Source: Penium margaritaceum (taxonomy: Eukaryota > Streptophyta > Zygnematophyceae > Desmidiales > Peniaceae). Taken from it: a DNA stretch of 64,000 bases. Every line of letters starts with the position of its first letter. The stretch's first letter is position 1. Where the stretch lies: NCBI GenBank assembly GCA_023375785.1, contig SZWC01001207.1:125823-189822 (forward strand). The letters are read 5' to 3'. A model generated the notes under the pieces. The model worked only from the letters and a program-made list of their open reading frames with translations, was not told where the DNA came from and searched no databases. Positions 1 through 11,933 of this stretch are shown here, one piece after another. A program made the translations under genes and the position numbers.

Positions 1-3000
1 AAGGCCAAGACAACCATAGCAAGCCCAAGACAACAGGAGCAAACCAAAGATAACTGTAGCAAGGCCAATACAACAGGAGCAAGGCCATGACAACTAGAGA
101 ACGTCCAAGAAAACTAAAGCAAGCCCAAGACAACTGGAGCAAGCCCAAGGCAACTGGAGAATGCCCAAGAGAACTGGAACACGCCCAAGACTATTGGAGC
201 AAGGACAAGACAACTGGAGCAAGCCCAAGAAAACTAGAGCACCTCTAAGAAAGCTGTAGCAAGACCAAGAGAATTGGAGCAAGGCCAAGACAACTGGATA
301 AAGCCCAAGACAACTGGAGCAAGCCCAAGACAACTGGAGCAAGCCGAAGACAATTGGAGCAAGGCCAAGACAACTGGAGCAAGGCCAAGAAAACTGGAGC
401 AACCCCGAGACAATTGGAACAAGCCCAAGAAAACTGGAGCAATCCCAAGACAACTGGAGCAAACCCAAGACAACTGGAGCAAGGCCAAGACAACTGGAGA
501 AATCCCAAAAAAAATGGAAAGAGGCCAAGACAACTGCAGCAAGCCCAAGACAACTAGGACAAGCCCAAGAGGACTGGAGCAAGCCCAGGACAACAGGAGC
601 AAGGCCAAGACAACTGGAGAAAGGCCAAGAAAACTGGAGTCAACCCAAGACAACTGGATCAAGGCCAAGAAAACTGGACCAAACACGTGACAACTGAATC
701 AAGGCCAAGACATGGAGCAAGGCCAACACAACTATTCCACGCCCAAGACAAATGGTGCAAGCTCAAGACAACTGTAGCAAGCCCAAGACAACAGGAGCGA
801 GGACAAGAAAACTGCAGCAAGGCCAAGAATAGTGGAGCAAGCCCAAGACAACTGGAGCAAGCCCAAGAAAACTTGAGCAAGGCCAAGAAAACTTGAGCAA
901 ACCAAAGACAGCTGGAGCAAATCCAAGACAACTAGAGCAAGGCCAAAACAGCTAGAGCACGCCCAAAAAAACTGGAGCAAGCCCAAGACAACTGGAGCAA
1001 GCTCAAGACAGTTGGAACAAGCCCAAGAAAACTGGAGCAAGCCCAAGACAACTGGAGCAAACTCATGAAAACTGGAGCAAAGCCAAGACAACTGGAGCAA
1101 GCCCAAGAAAACTGGAACAAGGCCAAGACAATTGCACCAAGCCCAATACAAGTGGGACAAGCCCAAGACAACTGGAGCAAGCCCAAGACAAATGGAGAAA
1201 GGCTAAGACAACTGGAGAAAGGCCAAGAAGAGTGGAGTCAACCCAAGACAACTGGAGAAAGGCCAAGACAACTGGAGAAATTCTAATACATCTGAATCAA
1301 CGCCTAGAAATGGAGCAAGGCCAACACAACTAGTGCAAGCCCAAGACAACTGGAGCAAGCTTAAGACAACTGAAGCAAGGTCAAAACAACTAGAGTAAGC
1401 CCAAGACAACTGGAGCAAGCCCAACACAACAGGAGCAAGCCCGAGACAACAAGATCAAGCCAAAAATAACTGGAGGAAGCCCGAGCCAACTGGAGTAAGC
1501 CCAAGCCAATTGGAGCAAGCCCAAGACAACAGGAGTAAGCCCAAGACAACTGGTGCAAGCCCAAGACAAATGGAGCAAGACCAAGACAAATGGAGCAAAG
1601 CCAAAACAACTGGAGCAAGCCAAAGACAAATCGAGTAAGCCTAAGACAATTGGAGCAAGGCCAATAAAACTGGCTCAAGACCAAGATAACTCAAGCAATC
1701 CCAAGACAACTAGAGAAAGCGCAAGACAACTGGAGCAAGCCCAAGACAACTTCAGCAAGCCGAAGACAACTAGAGCAAGGACGAGACAAGTGGAGCAAGG
1801 CTAAGACGACTTGTGCAATCCCAAGATAACAGGAGCAAGCCTAAAACAACTGGAGCGAGGCCAAGACAACTGGAGTAATCCCAAGACAACTGGAGCAAGC
1901 CTAAACAAACTGGAGCAAGCCCAAGACAACTAGAGGAAGGCCAAGGCAACTTAAGCAAACCTAAGACAGCTTGAGCATTGCCAAGGCAACTAAAGCAATG
2001 CCAAAACGACTAGAGCACACCCAAAATAACTGGAGCAAGCCCAAGAGAACTGGAGCAAGCCCAAGACAAGTGGAACAAGCCCAAGGCAGCTAGAGCAAGC
2101 CAAAGACAACTAGAGCAAGCCCAAGCAAGCTGGAACAAGGCAAAGACAATTGGAGCAAGCCCAATACACCTGGGAATAACCCAAGACAACTGGACCAAGC
2201 CCAAGACAACTGGAGCATGGCCAAGACAACTGGATCAAGGCCAAGACAACTGGAGCAAATGCAAGACAACAGGAGCAAGGCCAAGACAACTGCAGCAAAC
2301 CGAAGACAACTGGAGTAAGGCCAAGACGTGGAGCAAGGCCAACAAAACCTGTGCACGCCCAAGAAAACTGGAGCAAGCTCAAGACAACTGGAGCAAGTTT
2401 ACGACAACTGGAGCAAGCCCAAAATCTGGAGCAAGCCCAAGACAACAGGAGCAAGGCCATGAAAACTGGAGCAAGCCCAAGACACCTGGAGAAAGGCCAA
2501 AAAAAATGGGGCAAGCCCAAGAGAATAGGAGCAAGCGCAAGACAACTAAATCAAGCCAAAGACAACTGGAGCAAATCCAAGCCAACTGGAGCAAGCCAAA
2601 GCCAACTCGAGCAAGCCCAAGACAACTCGAGCAAGCCCAAGACAATTGGAGCAAGCCCACGACAACAGGAGCAAGACCAATACAACTTGAGCAAAAGCCA
2701 AAACACCTGGAGCAAGTGCAAGACAAATTGAGCAAGCCTAAGACAACTGGGACAAGGCCAAGACAACTTGAGCAAGGTCATGACAACTGGAGCAATCCCA
2801 AAACAACTGGGACAAGCGATAGACAATTGGAGCAAGCCGAAGACAATTAGAGCAAGCCCAAGACAACAGGAGCAAACCCAAGATAACTGTAGAAAGGCAA
2901 GGACAACTAGAGCAAGGCCAAGACAACTAGAGCACGCCCAAGACAACTGGAGCAAGCCAAATACAACTGGAGCAAGCCCAAGACAACTGGAGCAAGCCCA

Positions 3001-6000
3001 AGACAACTTGAGCAAGCCAAAGACTATTAGAGCAAGGCAAATACAACTGGAGCAATCCCAAGACAACTGGAGCAAGCTTAAGATAATTGTAGAAAGTCTA
3101 AGACAATTGAAGCAAGGCCAAGACAACTGGAGCAATCCAAACAAAACAAGAGCAAGGCCAAGACAACTAGATCAAGCCCAAGACAACTGGAGCAAGCCCA
3201 AGACAACTTGAGCAAGCCCAAGACACCTTAAGAAAGCCCAAGACAAATGAAGCAAGGCTAAGACAACTGGAGCAAGGCCAAGACAACTGGAGCAAGCCCA
3301 AAACAACTGCAGCAAGCCTAAGGCTGCTGGTGCAAGGCCAAGACAACTGGAGCAATCCCACGACAACTGGAGCAAGCCCAAGACAACTGGAGCAAGCCGA
3401 AGATAACTGGAGCAAGGCCAAAACATCTTGAACAAACCCGGGACAACTGGAGTAAGGCCAAGACAACTGGAGCAAGGGCAACACAACTAGAGCACGCCCA
3501 AGACAAATGAAGCAAGCCCAAGAAAACTGGAGCAAGTCCAATACAACTGGAACAAGCCCAAGACAACTAGAGCAAGCCTAAGAAAACTGGAGAAAACCCA
3601 AAACAACTGGAGCAAGGCCAAGAGAACTGGGTAAAGCCCAAGACAACTGGAGCAAGGCCAAGATAATTGGAGCAAGCCCAAGACAACTGAAGTAAGGCCA
3701 AGACAACTGTAGCAAGCCCAAGAAAAAAGGATGAAGGCCAAGACACCTGGAGAAAGCCCACGACAACTGGAGCAAGCCCAAGACAACAAGAGGAAGGCCA
3801 AGAAAACTGGAATAAGGCCAAGACAACTACAGCAAGTCCAAGAAAACTGGAGCAAACCCGAGACAACTCGAACAAGGACAAGACAATTGGAGCAAGCCCA
3901 AAACGACTGGAGTCAAGCCAAGACAACTGGAGCAAGCCTAAGACACCTTGAGCAAGCCAAAGACAACTGGAGCAAAGCAAATACAACTGGAGCAAGGTCA
4001 ACACAACTCCATCAAGTCCAAGACAGCTGGAGCAAGCCCAAGCCAACTCGAGCAAGTGTAAGACAACTGGAACAAGCCCAAGACAGCTCGAGCAATCCCA
4101 AGACAACTAAAGCAAGGCCAAGACAACTGGAACAACGACAAGACAACTAGAGCACGTCCAAGACAACTGGAGCAAGGCCAAGACAACTGGAGTAAACCCA
4201 AGACACTGGAGAAAAGATAAGACAACTCGATCAAGCAAAAGACAACTGGAGGAAACCCAAGACAACTGGAGCAAGGACAAGAGAACTGGATCACGCCCAA
4301 GACAGCTGGAGGAAAGCCAAGAATATTGGAGCAAACCCAAGACAACTGGAGCAAGGCCAAGACAACTGTCGCAAGTCCAAGAAAACTGAATCAAGGCCAA
4401 GACAACTGGAGCAAACCCAAGACAACTGGAGCAAGCCCAATACAACTGGAGCAAGGCCAAGAAAACTGGAGCAAGGCCAGGACAACTACAGGAAGGCCAA
4501 GACAACTGGAGCAAACCCAAAAAAAATACAGCAAGGCCAAGATTACTGGCGCAAGCCCAACACAACTGGAGCAAGCCCAAGAAAACTGGAGCAAGCCCAA
4601 GACACCTGGAGCAATCCGAAGACAACTAGAGCAAGCCAAAGACAACTGGAGCAAGGCAAATACAACTGGAGCAATCCCAAGACAACTGGAGCAAGTCCAA
4701 CACAGCTGGAGGAAGCCCAAGCCAACTTGACCAAGCCTAAGACAACTAGAGCAATCCCAAGACAGGTGGAGCAAGCCCAAGACAACTAGAGCAAGGCCAA
4801 GACAAGTGGAGCAAGGCCAAGACAACTAGAGCAAGCCGAAGACAACTGGAGCAAGGCCGCGACAATTGGAGAAAACCCAAGAGACAGGAGAAAGGCCAAG
4901 ACAACTTGGGCAAGACAAAAACAACTAGAGCACACCCGGGACAACTGAAGCAATCCCAAGAAAACTGGAGCACGAAAAAGACATTTGGAACAAGCCCAAG
5001 AAAACTTGAGCAACACCATGATAACTAGAGAAAAATCGAAGACAACGGCAACAAGGCCAGGACAATTCAAGCACATCCAAGACAACTGGAGCAAGGCCAA
5101 TATAATTGGAGCAAGCCCAGGAAACCTGGAGCAAGGCCAATACACGTGCAGCATGCCCAGGAAAACTGGAGCAAGACCATGACAATTGGAGCAAGCCAAA
5201 GACAACTGGAGCAAGCTCAAGACAACTAGAGCAATCCCAAGAGAACTGGAGCAAGGCCAAGACAACTGGAGCAAGCCCAAGACAACTGGAGCAAACCCAA
5301 AAAAATTGGAGCAAGGATAAGACAACTGGAGGAAGCCCAACACAACAGGAGCAAAGCCAAGACAAGTGGAGCAAGCCCAAGACAACAGGAGCAAGGCCAA
5401 GAAAGCTGGAGCAAGGCAAAAACATTTTGAACAAGCCCAAGACAACAAGATCAAGCCCAAGACAACTGAATCAAGCCCACGAAAACTGGAGCAATCCCAT
5501 GCCAGCTCAACCAAGCCTAAGACAACTGGAGCAACCCCAAGACAACTGGAGCAAGCCCAAGACAAAAGCAGCAACGCCAACACAACTGGAGCAAGGGCGA
5601 GACAACTGGAGCAAGGCCAAAACAAGTGGAGCATTGCCAAGACCACTCCAGCAAGTCCAAGAAAACTGGAGCAGACCTAAGTTACCTGGAGAAAAGCCAA
5701 GACAACTTGACCAAACACAAGACAACTCGAGCAAGACCAAGACAACAGGAGCAAGGCCAAAACTAGAGCACGCCAATGACAACTAGAGCAAACCCAAGAC
5801 AACTGGAGCAAGCCCAAAACAACTGGATTAAGCCCAAGACAACTCGAGCAAGTCCAAGACAACTGCATTCAGCCCAAGACAACTTGAGCAAGGCAAACAC
5901 AGCAAGAGCAAGCGCAAGGCAACTGGAGCAAGAACAAGATAATTGGACCAAGCCCAATAGAACTTGAGCAAAGCCAAGACAACTGGAGCAAGCTCAAGAA

Positions 6001-6069
6001 AATTGGAGCAAGACCAAGACAACTGGACCAAACCCAAGACAACTAAAGCAAGCCGAAGACAACTGGAGC
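1..6069 (+). repeat. 20-bp minisatellite array, block A
   Basis: Head-to-tail units of about 20 bp with consensus CAAGCCCAAGACAACTGGAG run from the first base of the window to the MITE. About 300 units are present and almost none is identical to its neighbour. The commonest change is CAAGCCC to CAAGGCC. CTGG often becomes CTAG or CTTG, and CAAGACA often becomes CAAGAAA or CAATACA. The plus strand is very poor in T (1 of 20 in the consensus) and rich in A and C. A recurrent short unit, with ACATGGAG in place of ACAACTGGAG, appears near 710 and a related one near 2330. Open reading frames are frequent on both strands only because the consensus lacks stops. The left end of the array lies outside the window. 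Confidence 0.97.
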
Positions 6070-6071
6070 TA

Positions 6072-6512
6072 AGGCTGCACACCGGTACGGAACCGCGGTT
6101 ATGAGAATGGAACCGGAACCGCGGTTCCGGTTCCAGCTCGGAACCGGAACCGTGGTTCCGGTTCCGGAACCGCGGTTCTCATGGAACCGCGGTTTTGGTC
6201 ACGGTTCCAGAGAAGATCCCCTGGTACCCAAGGAATATTAAGCATGATCGGCTCCAAACCTGCATTTTTTCTTCACCAAAAACAACTAAAAAGTCAGTCA
6301 ACACTTCTTATTGTATGTGGGTACATGATTGGAGTGTTCACATGGCCTCCAAGGCTGCGATATGAGCAAAGAAAGCCCCAAAACCCACCCATACCCACTC
6401 ATTATCCCCTCCATATACATGGGTCAGGAACCGCGGTTCCTGGACGGTTCCAGAATCTTGGAACCGGAACCGCGGTTCCGGAACCGCGGTTCCTGCAACC
6501 TGTGTGCACCCT
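6072..6512. mobile_element. MITE-like element with GGAACCGCGGTTCC palindromes
   Basis: A 441-bp island interrupts the minisatellite. Its ends are inverted: the left end reads AGGCTGCACACCGG and the right end, on the other strand, reads AGGGTGCACACAGG. Both continue into GGAACCGCGGTT. A TA dinucleotide flanks each end (6070-6071 and 6513-6514). Several overlapping copies of the palindrome GGAACCGCGGTTCC and of GGAACC fill the first and last ~100 bp. The middle (about 6200-6420) is unique and AT-richer, with no credible coding sequence. Terminal inverted repeats, small size and a TA duplication fit a Tc1/mariner-type non-autonomous element, although the superfamily is a guess. The flanking minisatellite is not rejoined exactly in register when the element is removed, so a small deletion accompanied or followed the insertion. 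Confidence 0.7.
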
Positions 6513-8202
6513 TAACTGGAGCAAGGCCAAGACAACTGGAGCAAGGCCAACACAAATGGGGCAAACCCAAGACAGCTGGAGCAAGACCAAGACACCTGGA
6601 GCAAACCCAAAGACAACTGGAGCAAGGCCAAGACATGAAGCAAGGCCAAGACAACTAAAGCAAGCCCAAGACAACTAGGGTAATCTCAAGACAACTGGAG
6701 CAAGCCAAAGTCAACTGGAGCAAGCCCAAGACAACTGGATCAAGCCCAAGACAACTGCAGCAAGCCCAAGACAACTGGAGCAAGGCCAAAACAACTGGAT
6801 CAAGCCCAAGACAACTTGAGCAAGAACAATAGTTGGAGCAAGCCCACGACAACTGGAGCAAGGCCAAGACAACTTGACCAAGCTCAAGAAGATTGGAGCA
6901 AGGCCAAGACAACAGGAGCAAGCCCAAGACAATAGGAACAATCCCAAGAAGTCTGTACCAAGCCCAATACAACTGGAGCAAGGCTAAAACAACAGGATCA
7001 AGGACAAAACAACTGGAGAAAACCCAAGATAACTTGAGTACGGCCAAGAAAACTGTAGAAAACGCAAGACAACAGAAGTAAGGCCAAGACATGGAGCAAG
7101 GCCAAGACAACTAGAGTAAGACCAAGACATCTGGAGTAAGCTCAAGAGAACTGCAGCAAGCGCAAGACAACTGGAGCAAGGCCAAGATAACTCGAGCAAG
7201 CCCAAGAAAACTCGAGCAAGGCCAAGAAAACTGGAGCAAGTCGAGACAACTGGAGCAAGCCCAAGACAACTGGAGGAAGGCCAAGAGAGCTGGAGCAAGA
7301 CTAGACAACCGGAGTAAGAAAAAAATTATTGGAGCAAGCCCAAGACTACTGGAGCAAGGCCAATACAACTGGAGCAAGCCCAAGAAAACTTTAAAAAAGC
7401 CAAGAAAACTGGGAAAAGCCCAAGACAACTAGAGCAAGCTCAACACAACTGGAGCAAGCCCAGGACAACTGGAGCAAGGCCAAGACACCTCGAGAAAACC
7501 CAAGACAACTGGTGCAAGGCCAATACGTGGAGCAAGGCCAGCACAACTAGTGTACGCCCAAGACAACTGGAGCAAGCTTAAGACAACTATAGCAAGACCA
7601 AGTCAACTTGAGCAAGCCCAAGATAAAGGAGAAAGCCCAAGACAACTGAAGCAAGCCCAAGACAACTGGAGCAAGCCTAAATCACCTCGATCAAGGCCAA
7701 CACAACTGGAGCAAGCCCAGGATGACAGGAGCAAGCCCAAGGCAACTGGATCAAGCCAAAGACAACTGGAGGAAGCCCAATCCAGCTGGAGCAAGCCCAA
7801 GTCAATGTGAGCAAGCTGTAGACAACTGGAGCAAGCCGACGATAACTGGAGAAAACGCAAGACATATGGAGCAAGGCCAAGACAACTATCGCATGCCCAA
7901 GACAACACGAGCGAGCCTTAGAGAACTGAAGCAAGCCCAAGACAACTGTGCAAGCACAAGACACCTGGAGCAAGCACAAGACAACTGGAGCAAGCCCAAG
8001 ATATTTAGAGCAAGGCCAAGACAACTGGAACAAGCCCAAGACAACTGGAGAAATCCCAAAAACACTAGAGCAAGGCCAAGACAACTGGAGCAAGCCCAAG
8101 AAAACTGGAGCAAGGCCAAGACAACTGGAGCAAGGCCAAGACACCTAGATCAAGTCGAAGACAACTGGAGTGAGCCTAAGACAACTGGAGCAATGCCAAG
8201 AC
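6513..8202 (+). repeat. 20-bp minisatellite array, block B
   Basis: This is a continuation of block A in the same orientation, about 84 units. It holds two of the landmark short units (ACATGGAGCAAGG near 7090 and ACGTGGAGCAAGG near 7530, the latter followed by CAACTAGTGTACGCCC). The last five bases, AAGAC at 8198-8202, are the target-site duplication of the neighbouring copia element. No coding sequence is supported. Confidence 0.96.
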
Positions 8203-8885
8203 TGTCAACCGGCCTGAGGCAAACGGACTAGAAACCAGGGATGTCACAATAGCACCTACTATCCGCTCGTTGCATTTCAGCTAGGAGAAGATATTACCCT
8301 CAGGATCACGGTTCCGCACTGAGCAGTTCCTAGGCAATCACTTGCTAGCAACTGTGTCCACTTAACACTTGGTCACTTTCGCGCGAGGTGCTAGTCAAAG
8401 ACTAACTCCTGGGGCTTAAACCAACCAGTGTCTTCTTTTTACTGTTTCTTAGTTGGAAAACTCTGTGAGGAGTATCTAAGGCCAGATTGTGTAATTAGAA
8501 TGAGGAATGAGCCTGGTATTTATAGTCCTAGACCTGGCTTCTAACGTGTGTGGGTAGTGGCACTTTTGGGGTGGTCACTCCACACCACCTCACCAGTCCG
8601 CCAATTGGCGCATCCACTGACCGCCAAGTGGCGCACTCTCCTCATGCATGGAGAAATGTCTAAGAAGCTTCCCCTGTCCGAGAAGGTCAAAACCCTTCCT
8701 GCACACATCAAGGCTTGATCATAGGACCTCTTGTTCCTAACATGCTATCCGTTGCGCTACACTTCTGGTGTTTCGCTTGGACTTCCACCACGAACAAGGT
8801 TTGGGGGACTTACTCCAAGGGAGTAGTGCATGCCCAGCCTGTCCGTGAAGCCATAGCAATGGCCATGGGGCGTAGAAGAACAACA
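8203..8885 (-). repeat. copia-1 3' LTR (left copy)
   Basis: This 683-bp copy aligns along its whole length with 17615-18303. It starts TGTCAACCGG and ends AACAACA, so the ends have the canonical TG/CA form. It is the 3' LTR because the polypurine tract lies just inside it at 8886-8895 and the genes read on the minus strand. Open frames within it have no family resemblance. Confidence 0.95.
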
Positions 8886-8895
8886 ATCTCTCCCT
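8886..8895 (-). other. copia-1 polypurine tract
   Basis: On the minus strand the ten bases immediately before the left LTR are AAGGGAGAGA, all purines. This is the expected plus-strand primer position for LTR retrotransposons and it sets the element's direction. From here to about 8983 lies only the short untranslated tail of the element. Confidence 0.8.
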
Positions 8896-8983
8896 TGCAC
8901 CTTAGGCCACCTGCTGTGGTAGTGTTCTCCCGCATGAACCTGTAGCTCTGGGTTGTGTTTGTGCATGTCAACTTTCTTGGTCT

Positions 8984-10402
8984 TTAGTTCTCATCTCTTG
9001 CATCCACCATGCGGACTCCTCGAGCTCCTGCAACATGCAAGTTGCTGTCTAGCGGCTTTATCAAGACGTCCGCAAGCATTTTCTTGGTTGCAACGTGCTC
9101 CAGTTCCACGATACCCTTGGTGACAAGGTCACATGAGTAGTGGTACCAAATGTCGATGTACTTTGTACGCCAAGAAATTATATCGTCCTCTGCCGTAGCA
9201 ATGGCACTTTGGTTGTCGATGTGGATGACCGTTGTTTCCTCTTGTGGTCCCTTGATCTCATCAAGCAAACTGCAAAGCCACTGTGTTTCCTTACACACTT
9301 TGGAGAGTGCAATGTACTCCAACTCAGCAGTAGAAAGAAAGACGCAGTCCTGCTTCCTGCTTACCCACGAGACTACACCACCGTTGAGAAGATAGACAAA
9401 ACCCGAGGTAGACTTCATGTCGTCAATCTGCCCTCCCTAGTCCGCGTCACTATAGCATGTCAGTCGCAGCGAGGCTGATCCTTCTTGACCTCCAAACTAA
9501 AGTCCCACGTGCCGAGTTTTTTTTAGATAGCGAAAAATCCACTTCACGGCTTGCCAATATTCTGGCCCAGAGTTGGCCACAAACCTGCTCACCTGGCCCA
9601 CTGCATAAGCAATGTCAGGTCATGTTCCCACCATCGCTTACATGTGGCTCCCAACGGCGGACTGGTACGGATTGTTTTGCATCTCCCGCCGGTCTGCCTC
9701 ATTGCTTGGTGACATGGAGGAGGTGAGCTTGTAGTCGGAGGGCATGGGGATGCTCACAGCTTTGCAGTCCTCCATGTTGTAGCACTTCAAGACGTTCATG
9801 ATATACTTGGTCTGGTCGAGCTCGATGGTGCCTGCTTTGTGATTGCGGTGAACAGTAATCCTGAGGTAGTACTCAAGAGGTCCCATGTCCTTCACCTTGA
9901 ACTTGCTGGCAAGATTTTTCTTGAGGTCCGTAAGGGCCTTCTGCAAGGACGAACACATGATAAGATCATCCACGTACAACGCCACGAGGAGCAAGCCATG
10001 TTTGTCCTCTCAAACATAGACGCTAGGGTCATTCTTACAATGTGTGGAGGAGATCTCAGCCATGAAGCTATCCATCTCCTTGTACCAGATCCGTTGGGCC
10101 TGTTTCAGCCCGTAAAACGCCTTCATCAGCTTGTACACCTTACCCTCGGGTGCTCTGACACCTTCTGATACCTCCATGAGCACCTTCTTGTCAAGATTCC
10201 CATAAAAGAAGGCTGTCTTCACATCCATCTGGTGGATCTCAAGCTCTTTAGCGGCAGCGACGGCAAGCAGGGACCTGATGGGGGCAAACGTGATGACCGG
10301 TACAAAGGTCTCATCGTACTCAGACCCTGCGCGCTTTGAGAATCCTTTCGCCACGACCCTTGCCTTGTACTTGTCGACGCTATTGTCTTGCTTCTGCTTC
10401 AA
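8984..10402 (-). pseudogene. copia-1 reverse transcriptase and RNase H (broken)
   Basis: Read on the minus strand. The segment 10402-10010 carries the RT start (ARVVAKGF, MDVKTAFFYGNL and YGLKQAQRIWY motifs). The segment 9994-9638 carries the catalytic YVDD. The segment 9418-8984 is RNase H, with STAELEYIAL and HIDNQSAI supplying active-site acidic residues. In an intact element this enzyme copies the retrotransposon RNA into DNA in cytoplasmic particles. The three segments share one frame but are separated by stops, including a TGA at 10010-10012 and several between 9638 and 9419. A frameshift near 10400 cuts RT from the upstream polyprotein. The RVT_2/copia assignment rests on motifs and domain order. 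No functional product is possible. Confidence 0.9.
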
Positions 10403-11422
10403 CCTGAGCCCACCACGTGAGTGTTAGCGGGTCTTTCCACCAGCACCCATGTGCCACTTTCTCTGATGGACGCAAGCTTGCTTTCCATCGCCTCCTTCCA
10501 CTTGGACACATCTGGCCTTGCCAGTGCCTCAGCCATAGTGAGGGGCTCTCCCTGAGCCAAACAGGACCAGCTCATTCCGGTCCAACTTCCGGTATCAGCG
10601 TCGTACTTTGGAGTTTTCTTTCTTTGTCGTGTGATGCGACGTTGCATTGTTGGTGGATCTTTGCAAGGATATTGCTCCTGTGCTGCTGGCTTCCCTGCAG
10701 CTAAGTCTTCTTCTTTTGAAGAACCAGTGGCCTGCGAGCTGCTTTCAGAGGCCTCGGATGTCTCCGACTCTGTGTCGGAGCTTGCTGTTGCGTCAGCCTG
10801 TGCAGCCGTTCTCCCTGCCACACCACTGTTCTTCACGGCCTGCCGCACCGGCACCACTTGCTAGTTTTTGGGAGCTTGATCTCTTGACTCCAGCTGCACC
10901 AACCACTCTCCCTGTTTTGGAGCTTGCGTGGGATCAAGCATCTCTTCCTTGCCTGGTTTCCTTTTGTCAAACGTTACGTCCCGGCTGATGATGAGTCTTC
11001 TTCCTGCCAGGTCCCACAAGCGGTATGTCTTGTGGGCCGTCTCATAGCCCACCATAACACACTTTTGCACTCTTGCATCAAGCTTGCCGGCACCCTGACC
11101 CGCTTGGGCCTTTTTCCATGCGGTGTAGGCGAATATTTTCAAGTGTGATGCGTCCGGCTTCTTTCCTGACCAAAATTCTTATGGCGTCATCTGTTGCTTT
11201 CCCTTTCTCTTTCCGTGCCTCCTCAGAGCAGCCGCAGGAGTCAGGTTGACAAGATTGCATGCCGTTCTTGCCGCTTCCGTCCAGAACCGCAGTGGAAGCT
11301 TCGCATCAAAGAGCATGCTACGCACCATGCCGAGAATGGTCTGATTCATCCGTTTGGCAACACCATTGCTCTGCGGTGTATAAGGTGTTGTGGGCTGGTG
11401 GTTGATCCCATGTTGCCGCAAC
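10399..11422 (-). pseudogene. copia-1 integrase, C-terminal part and RT linker (broken)
   Basis: Downstream of the hAT insertion, the minus strand resumes the integrase at WLRQHGINHQ and continues through the third catalytic block at PYTPQSNG. The residue that should be the glutamate of the D,D,E triad is lysine (AAA codon, plus-strand 11353-11355), consistent with a single G-to-A change from GAA. The SH3-like segment typical of copia integrases follows (KCVMVGYETAHKTYRLWD), then an acidic linker and the RPDVSKWKEAMESKL segment that precedes RT. In-frame stops occur at 11179-11181 (TAA) and 10861-10863 (TAG). The 8 bp at 11415-11422 are the left copy of the hAT target duplication. Confidence 0.88.
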
Positions 11423-11436
11423 CAGTGTTGACCTTG
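11423..11436 (+). repeat. hAT left terminal inverted repeat
   Basis: CAGTGTTGACCTTG begins directly after the target duplication copy at 11415-11422. It matches the right terminus on the other strand at 12 of 14 positions. Confidence 0.9.
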
Positions 11437-11512
11437 GCCCCACAAACCTCGATACATCAAGGTCCACATCGATACATTGATGTAGCTGTAACTGGCAACA
11501 TCAATGTGGGTC

Positions 11513-11745
11513 TGGGGGGGGAGGGGGGGGAGGGGGGGAGAGGAGGGGGGGGGGGTCAGTGAGGTCCACTAATTTGTAACTGCAGACTCAGATTTGCACT
11601 TGTTCAACATTCTATCATACACACTTCAAGGTACACTATTTAAGGAGGGCGGGGGGGCAATAAGGCCCACTAATTTGCAATTGTAGACACAGATTTACCA
11701 TTGCTCACCTCCCTATCAAACACACTTCTAGGTGTACAGTATAAG
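11513..11745. repeat. G-rich runs and a duplicated ~95-bp segment in the hAT 3' flank
   Basis: Plus-strand poly-G runs broken by single A residues fill 11513-11553. A segment beginning GTCAGTGAGGTCCACTAA (about 11554-11640) is followed by a diverged copy (about 11660-11747), each preceded by a G run. The block lies between the transposase stop and the left terminus. The rest of the flank to 11933 is AT-rich and shows nothing recognisable. Confidence 0.7.
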
Positions 11746-11933
11746 GTACTGCAACTACTTATTGCCAGTCATGAACATTAACTTTGGTGTGTCACAAATT
11801 TCACTCTTCACATGCAGTATCACACAGTGGTCACTAGAATGGAACTCTGCTTCAAACATGCACATTAAAGCATAATAGACTGAATTGAACAATCAAATGA
11901 AATTGGAAGCATGTCTCATGTCTGACAACAATT

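Noticed and set aside
4786-5646. Long open frames in the array (for example 286 codons minus strand here, 320 codons plus strand at 56084-57046)
   Set aside because: They consist only of the six-frame-open 20-bp repeat. Frames overlap on both strands, there is no non-repeat start or end, and length is set by chance stop-creating mutations.
1-6069. CRISPR array
   Set aside because: Units are directly adjacent with no unique spacers, units vary freely, no cas genes are present, and the context is eukaryotic.
6181-6678. 165-codon plus frame
   Set aside because: It runs through the GGAACC palindromes of the MITE into the minisatellite; no motif.
8203-8885. Solo LTR or cellular promoter region
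   Set aside because: Its partner LTR at 17615-18303 and the shared AAGAC duplication show it is one end of a complete element.
9140-9478. Plus-strand frames over copia-1 pol (for example 112 codons here)
   Set aside because: Antisense to RNase H and RT, without motifs.
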